Below the pieces are notes generated by a model. It saw only the letters and a list, made by a program, of their open reading frames with translations, did not search any database and was not told the DNA's origin. This document shows, piece by piece, positions 14,830 through 18,540 of a DNA stretch of 18,540 nucleotides. Both the position numbers and the translations under genes were made by a program. Numbering within the stretch: position 1 is the first letter of the stretch; every line of letters begins with the position of its first letter. The stretch is from positions 1-18,540 of the forward strand of contig DASRLO010000089.1 of NCBI GenBank assembly GCA_035648415.1. Reading direction: 5' to 3'. This stretch comes from DATARH01 sp035648415. Lineage in GTDB: Bacteria; Pseudomonadota; Alphaproteobacteria; ATCC43930; CGMCC-115725.

Positions 14830-15549
14830 ATGCGCCCCTCCGGACGCTCCCCCGATGCAATGCGCGCCGTCACCCTCGAAATTGGCTTCTCCAAATACGC
14901 CGAAGGCTCGTGCCTGGCGAAGTTCGGCGACACCCATGTGCTGTGCACCGCGACGATCGAGGAACGCGTGCCGCCGTGGATGCGCAACAGCGGCAAGGGC
15001 TGGGTGACGGCGGAATACGGCATGCTGCCGCGCTCGACCCATACCCGCACCGATCGCGAGGCGGCGCGCGGCCGGCAGAGCGGCCGCACTCAGGAAATCC
15101 AGCGCCTGATCGGCCGCTCCCTGCGCGCGGTCACCGACCTCGTCGCGCTCGGCGAGCGGCAGATCCGCATCGATTGCGATGTGCTGCAGGCCGACGGCGG
15201 CACCCGCACCGCCGGGATCACCGGCAGCTATGTAGCGCTCCACCGGGCGTTGTCCGGCCTGGTGACGGCGGGACTAATCCCTGCCGTCCCGCTCACCGAC
15301 AGCGTCGCGGCGATTTCATGCGGCGTCTGCCAGGGCGCCGCCGTGCTCGACCTCGACTACGCCGAGGATTCGGCGGCCGAGACCGACGCCAATTTCGTGC
15401 TGACCGGCGGCGGCAGGATCATCGAGATCCAGGCCACCGCCGAGGGCGCGCCGTTCGACGAGGCCGAATTCTCCGCCATGCTGCGCCTCGCCCGCGGCGG
15501 CATCGCCGAGCTCTGCCGCCTGCAACTGGCGGCGCTGCTGGTCAGATGA
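14830..15549 (+). CDS. rph: Ribonuclease PH
   Basis: A 239-residue phosphorolytic 3'-exoribonuclease that trims tRNA precursors, forming a hexamer. Seen are the RPSGRSPDAMR start, KFGDTHVLCTATIEE, AEYGMLPRSTHTRTDREAARG, GRTQEIQRLIGRSLRA, the phosphate-binding DGGTRTAGITGSYVAL, and the catalytic-region LTDSVAAISCGV. The length is normal. GGAG lies six bases before ATG 14830. The stop TGA overlaps the rdgB ATG (ATGA), implying coupled translation. The rph-rdgB pair is conserved in many alphaproteobacteria. Confidence 0.97.
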   Translation: MRPSGRSPDAMRAVTLEIGFSKYAEGSCLAKFGDTHVLCTATIEERVPPWMRNSGKGWVTAEYGMLPRSTHTRTDREAARGRQSGRTQEIQRLIGRSLRAVTDLVALGERQIRIDCDVLQADGGTRTAGITGSYVALHRALSGLVTAGLIPAVPLTDSVAAISCGVCQGAAVLDLDYAEDSAAETDANFVLTGGGRIIEIQATAEGAPFDEAEFSAMLRLARGGIAELCRLQLAALLVR

Positions 15550-16148
15550 CGCGCCGGTTCGACGGCGGGAAGCTGGTCATCGCCAGCCACAATCCCGGCA
15601 AAATGGTCGAGATCGCCGCCCTCCTCGCGCCCTACCGAATCGAGACGCTCGGCGCCGCCGAGCTTGGCCTCGCCGAGCCCGAGGAGACCGGCGCGACGTT
15701 CGAGGAAAATGCGGCGCTGAAGGCGCACGCCGCCGCCGAGGCTACCGGGTTGCCGGCGCTGGCCGACGATTCCGGGCTCGTCGTGCCGGCATTAGCTGGC
15801 GCGCCAGGCATCTATTCGGCGCGCTGGGCGGGGCCGGCCAAGGATTTTTCGCACGCCATGGCGCGGGTCGACCGAGAGCTCGGCGACCACGACCGGGGCG
15901 CCGCGTTCGTCTCGGTGCTGGCGCTGGCGTGGCCCGGCGGCGAGGAAGCGCTGTTTCGCGGCGAGGTCCACGGCCGGCTTTCCTGGCCGCCGTGCGGCGG
16001 CAACGGCTTCGGCTACGACCCGATCTTCATCCCCGTGGGCTATGCGCGGACCTTCGGCGAAATGCCGGCCGAAGAAAAATACCGGATCGACCATCGCGCC
16101 CGCGCTTTCGCCAAGCTGGTCGCAGAATGTTTCGGAGCGGATGAATAA
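15546..16148 (+). CDS. rdgB: XTP/dITP diphosphatase (RdgB/HAM1 family)
   Basis: A 200-residue nucleoside-triphosphate pyrophosphatase that removes XTP, dITP and ITP from the nucleotide pool. Substrate-loop SHNPGK is at 14-19, the acidic metal site TFEENA at 51-56, and ADDSGL at 73-78 with the catalytic Asp. GGNGFGYDPIFIP, the EMPAEEKYRIDHRARA segment and the C-terminus are as expected. ATG 15546 overlaps the rph stop by four bases and is chosen over the longer open frame, whose earlier part is a shadow of rph. A palindromic repeat lies between its stop and hemW. Confidence 0.96.
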   Translation: MTRRFDGGKLVIASHNPGKMVEIAALLAPYRIETLGAAELGLAEPEETGATFEENAALKAHAAAEATGLPALADDSGLVVPALAGAPGIYSARWAGPAKDFSHAMARVDRELGDHDRGAAFVSVLALAWPGGEEALFRGEVHGRLSWPPCGGNGFGYDPIFIPVGYARTFGEMPAEEKYRIDHRARAFAKLVAECFGADE

Positions 16149-16160
16149 GCGAGCGGCGGC

Positions 16161-16212
16161 AGCCCCCATCCCGGCCCTCCCCCGCTTGCGGGGGAGGGCC
16201 GGGGTGGGGGCT
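16161..16212. repeat. Palindromic repeat between rdgB and hemW
   Basis: A 52-base palindrome with a stem of about 25 pairs (one G-T type mismatch), sharing the core ccctcccccgc/gcgggggaggg with the copies at 13200-13297. It begins 12 bases after the rdgB stop and ends eight bases before the hemW ATG. In RNA it would be a very stable hairpin covering the hemW ribosome-binding region. Lacking a T-run, it is not a classical terminator. Confidence 0.88.
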
Positions 16213-16220
16213 AGGCGCCG

Positions 16221-17357
16221 ATGGCCCGGCCGCCGCTGGCGATCTATATCCATTGGCCGTTCTGCCGGTCGAAATGCCCGTATTGCGACTTCAACAGCCA
16301 TGTCCGCGAGCGGATCGACGTGGACGCATGGACGAGCGCGCTGCTCGCCGATCTCGACCGGCAGGCGGAATTGGCGCCCGGACACGAGGTCGCCTCGATC
16401 TTCTTCGGCGGCGGCACGCCGTCGCTGATGCCGCCGGAAACCGCGGCGGCGCTGATCGAGCGCGTCAAGCAGCATTGGCCGGCCGCGCGCAAGCTCGAAA
16501 TCACCCTCGAGGCCAACCCGAATTCCGCCGAGTCGCGGCGATTCGCCGCGTTTGCCGCGGCCGGAATCAACCGGCTGTCGCTCGGGGTGCAGGCGCTCGA
16601 CCCGGCGGCGCTCAAGTTTCTCGGCCGCGGCCATGACCGCACCGAGGCGGTCGCGGCGATCACGATGTCGCAGAAGCTCTTCCCCCGCACCTCGTTCGAC
16701 CTGATCTACGCGCGGCCTGGCCAGAGCCTTGCGGCCTGGGCCGACGAGCTCGACGAGGCGCTGGCCTTCGCCGGCGAGCATCTGTCGCTCTATCAGCTGA
16801 CGATCGAGCCGGGCACCGCGTTCCACACCCGCGCGGCAAAGGGCGAGCTGGTCCTGCCCGACGAGAATGTCTCGGCCGCGATGTTCGAGTTGACCCAGGA
16901 GCGCCTCGCGACGCACGGATTGCCGGCCTACGAGGTCTCGAATCACGCCAGGCCCGGCGCGGAGAGCCGGCACAACCTCGCCTATTGGCGCTACGAGGAT
17001 TATCTCGGCATCGGCCCCGGCGCGCATGGCCGGATTACCCGCGGCGGCGTCAAATACGCGACCCGCCAGCGCCGCCTGCCGGAAGCCTGGCTCCGGCGGC
17101 CGGAATTCGAGGAAATGACCGCGATCCGGCGCGAGAGCGCGGTCGAGGAGATGGTGATGATGGGGCTGCGCCTCGTCGAAGGCGTTCCGCGCGTGCGCCT
17201 CGAAGCCGTCGGCGATTGCACCGTCGAGGCGCTGTTTGGCGCCGGCCTCAGGCGGCTCATCGAGGGCGGGTTTGTCGCGCTCGACGAGCGCCGCCTCGCC
17301 GCCACCGCCGCCGGACGGCAACGGCTAAACGCGGTGCTGGCGGCGCTGTTCGGCTAA
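16221..17357 (+). CDS. hemW: HemW, radical SAM heme chaperone
   Basis: A 378-residue radical SAM protein formerly named HemN-like. The cluster motif is C15-x3-C19-x2-C22 followed by D-F (CRSKCPYCDFNSH). The HemN-specific fourth cysteine is Phe here, which marks HemW rather than coproporphyrinogen III dehydrogenase. IFFGGGTPSLM, LEANPNS, GINRLSLGVQAL and SLYQLTIEPGTAF are typical; HNLAYWRYEDYLGIGPGAH is in the C-terminal half. HemW binds heme and hands it to respiratory targets. The ATG at 16221 has only a weak upstream AGG, within or next to the palindrome. Last gene of the xseA-rph-rdgB-hemW run. Confidence 0.95.
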   Translation: MARPPLAIYIHWPFCRSKCPYCDFNSHVRERIDVDAWTSALLADLDRQAELAPGHEVASIFFGGGTPSLMPPETAAALIERVKQHWPAARKLEITLEANPNSAESRRFAAFAAAGINRLSLGVQALDPAALKFLGRGHDRTEAVAAITMSQKLFPRTSFDLIYARPGQSLAAWADELDEALAFAGEHLSLYQLTIEPGTAFHTRAAKGELVLPDENVSAAMFELTQERLATHGLPAYEVSNHARPGAESRHNLAYWRYEDYLGIGPGAHGRITRGGVKYATRQRRLPEAWLRRPEFEEMTAIRRESAVEEMVMMGLRLVEGVPRVRLEAVGDCTVEALFGAGLRRLIEGGFVALDERRLAATAAGRQRLNAVLAALFG

Positions 17358-17366
17358 CGTTTATTC

Positions 17367-17442
17367 GTCGCCCCCGCGGAAGCGGGGGTCCAGGACAGCC
17401 GACTCACGCTCGCCCTGGGTTCCAGCTTTCACCGGGATGAGC
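17367..17442. repeat. Degenerate REP pair downstream of hemW
   Basis: The left unit has a stem cccccgc/gcggggg (17371-17377/17382-17388) with a ggaa tetraloop, then gtccagg. The right unit (about 17413-17442, ccctgggttccagctttcac) is an inverted, decayed copy. This pairing is typical of REP/BIME elements in alphaproteobacteria. It marks the end of the housekeeping block and may protect the 3' end of the hemW transcript. Confidence 0.65.
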
Positions 17443-17458
17443 ACTCTTTCTTAAACAT

Positions 17459-17487
17459 TTGACATTATTCACGTTTTCTGGCACTAT
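17459..17487 (+). promoter_or_regulatory. Candidate sigma-70 promoter of the integrase gene
   Basis: A perfect TTGACA (17459-17464) is followed after 17 bases by CACTAT (17482-17487), a weak -10. The surrounding sequence is AT-rich relative to the window. Transcription would start about 80 bases before ATG 17573. Confidence 0.4.
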
Positions 17488-17572
17488 GCTCCTGCACATT
17501 GCCTACACGGATACGGCGAATCAAGGACTTAGAGGAAAAGCCTACACAATTCCTGCACAGCGGCAAGCCCCC

Positions 17573-18540
17573 ATGACGTTTCTGACAGACAAGGAAGAAC
17601 TCAAACCCGGCCTCGTCATCTTCCGGCGCGGCGACGTGCAGCACCGCAATTGGTACTGCCGCGTCAAGATCCCCAAGAGCGATCGTTACAAGACGCTCTC
17701 GCTGAAGACCGCGGACATCGCGGCGGCGCGCGACCGCGCCTACGACCATGACGCGGATTTACGCTTTCGCCTCAAGCACGATGTCCCGATCTTCAACCGC
17801 TCCTTCAGCCAAATCGCCAAGGAATATGTCGAGCTGCAAAAGCGACGCGCGGCGACCGGTCAGGTGTCAGACGCCCGCTGGCGCAAATGCGAATCAGTCA
17901 TCCGGGCGCGCCTCGATCTTTACGTCGGCTCGACGCAGATTCATCTGATCGGGCAAGACCGGTGGGATGATTATCCAACCTGGCGGCGCGAGACCAGCAA
18001 GGGCCGCCTGCGCGAGCAGGTGAGCGACGCCACCATCCGCTTCGAGATGTCCATCTTCGGCGCCGTGATGAATTTCGCGGCCAAAAAACGCTACATCAGG
18101 GCCGATCAGCGGTTCGAAGGCAGACCGACGCTGGCGAAGATGCGCCGCGACGCGTTCAGCCCCGAGGAATACCGCAAGCTACACACCGTCGGGCGATCGT
18201 GGGTGAAGGCCGCGATCCGCCCTTCGAGCAGCTGGTATCGGACGGTCGCCTATAATTTCGTGCTGATCATGTGCAATACCGGCATGCGCCCGTCGGAGGC
18301 GAAGAACCTCCGCTGGCGTGATGTGTCGATCCGGAAGGATCGCGAGGGACGCGATGTCGCCGTGATGCGGGTGAGCGGCAAGGGCAAGACGCGCGAGCTA
18401 GTCGCCCCCGCCAGCGTCGCCGAATATATCGAACGTATCCGCGTCATCGCCAAGGCATCGGAGCCTGACGATCGCGTCTTCACCACCCATACCGGCGAGC
18501 CGGCAAAATCGCTCTATAAGAATATGATCGAGGACTTGCT
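17573..18540 (+). CDS. Tyrosine-type recombinase/integrase (partial, cut by window end)
   Basis: 322 residues are visible and the frame is open at the window end. The N-terminal part (1-170) has an arm-binding/core-binding look: VIFRRGDVQHRNWYCRV, SLKTADIAAARDRA, then a helical SAM-like domain. The catalytic domain starts near 195 (RRDAFSPEEYRKL). Catalytic R239 lies in NTGMRPSEAKNLRWRDV and K270 in VSGKGKTREL. The H-x-x-R and Tyr boxes would lie beyond 18540. Such enzymes integrate phages, islands or ICEs. ATG 17573 is chosen because the MTFLTDKEELKPGL start looks natural; an in-frame ATG at 17486 would add 29 unconvincing residues, and neither has a clear Shine-Dalgarno site. The gene reads away from the housekeeping block. 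Confidence 0.88.
   Translation, partial: MTFLTDKEELKPGLVIFRRGDVQHRNWYCRVKIPKSDRYKTLSLKTADIAAARDRAYDHDADLRFRLKHDVPIFNRSFSQIAKEYVELQKRRAATGQVSDARWRKCESVIRARLDLYVGSTQIHLIGQDRWDDYPTWRRETSKGRLREQVSDATIRFEMSIFGAVMNFAAKKRYIRADQRFEGRPTLAKMRRDAFSPEEYRKLHTVGRSWVKAAIRPSSSWYRTVAYNFVLIMCNTGMRPSEAKNLRWRDVSIRKDREGRDVAVMRVSGKGKTRELVAPASVAEYIERIRVIAKASEPDDRVFTTHTGEPAKSLYKNMIEDL

Noticed and set aside
14910..15545. Long N-terminal extension of RdgB
   Set aside because: It overlaps rph in another frame. RdgB homology starts right after ATG 15546.
15792..17321. 509-codon open frame on the minus strand
   Set aside because: It is antisense to hemW and part of rdgB, both of which have full family motifs. The LPRKRGRAGM-type segment is just the translated palindromic repeat.
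17479..17497. Possible sigma-54 promoter (TGGCAC ... TGCAC)
   Set aside because: The -12 element is about two bases too far from the -24 element, and no sigma-54 activator gene is nearby.

Overview
This window comes from a high-GC alphaproteobacterial chromosome. The order cannot be fixed from the sequence; Rhodospirillales/Rhizobiales-like is the best guess. The call rests on strong G/C use at third codon positions, the rph-rdgB-hemW order, purD divergent from xseA, a hopanoid C-2 methylase-like radical SAM protein, and several families of short palindromic repeats typical of this class. Most of the window is ordinary chromosome with scattered single genes. Three patches look acquired or rearranged: about 4862-6030, about 11412-11930, and 17358 to the end.

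Left part (1-4650): a 13-bp inverted repeat at the very start, a carboxymuconolactone decarboxylase-family gene, a convergent SAM methyltransferase, a tandem 9-mer plus a palindromic repeat, an amidohydrolase_2 gene, a divergent 14-TM DHA2-type MFS exporter, and tRNA-Leu(CAA) with encoded CCA.

Middle (4650-9180): the 3' remnant of an SRAP (YedK-like) gene, a lower-GC stretch of debris, and a single ORF joining an alpha/beta hydrolase in frame to a secreted beta-barrel protein of the Phenol_MetA_deg type. Then come a long inverted repeat, queC (preQ0 synthesis for queuosine) and a divergent SelA-like PLP enzyme with an extra C-terminal domain.

Right-middle (9189-11930): a B12-binding radical SAM/DUF4070 protein closely resembling HpnP, divergent from a VOC (glyoxalase-fold) protein. 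Next are the broken remnant of an apparent nuclease-like gene and the Phd/YefM-type antitoxin gene that overlaps it; the antitoxin overlaps the purD stop codon.

Housekeeping block (11930-17357): purD (purine synthesis) faces xseA across a repeat-filled gap. xseA, rph, rdgB and hemW run together on the + strand as a likely operon for nucleic acid processing, nucleotide-pool cleaning and heme delivery. A degenerate REP pair follows hemW, and after it begins a tyrosine recombinase cut by the window end, probably the edge of an integrated element.

No complete new defence or biosynthetic system is visible. The observations most worth checking are the hydrolase/outer-membrane fusion ORF, the antitoxin plus broken partner that has replaced the tail of purD, the HpnP-like and SelA-like enzymes, and repeats that sit in ribosome-binding regions.
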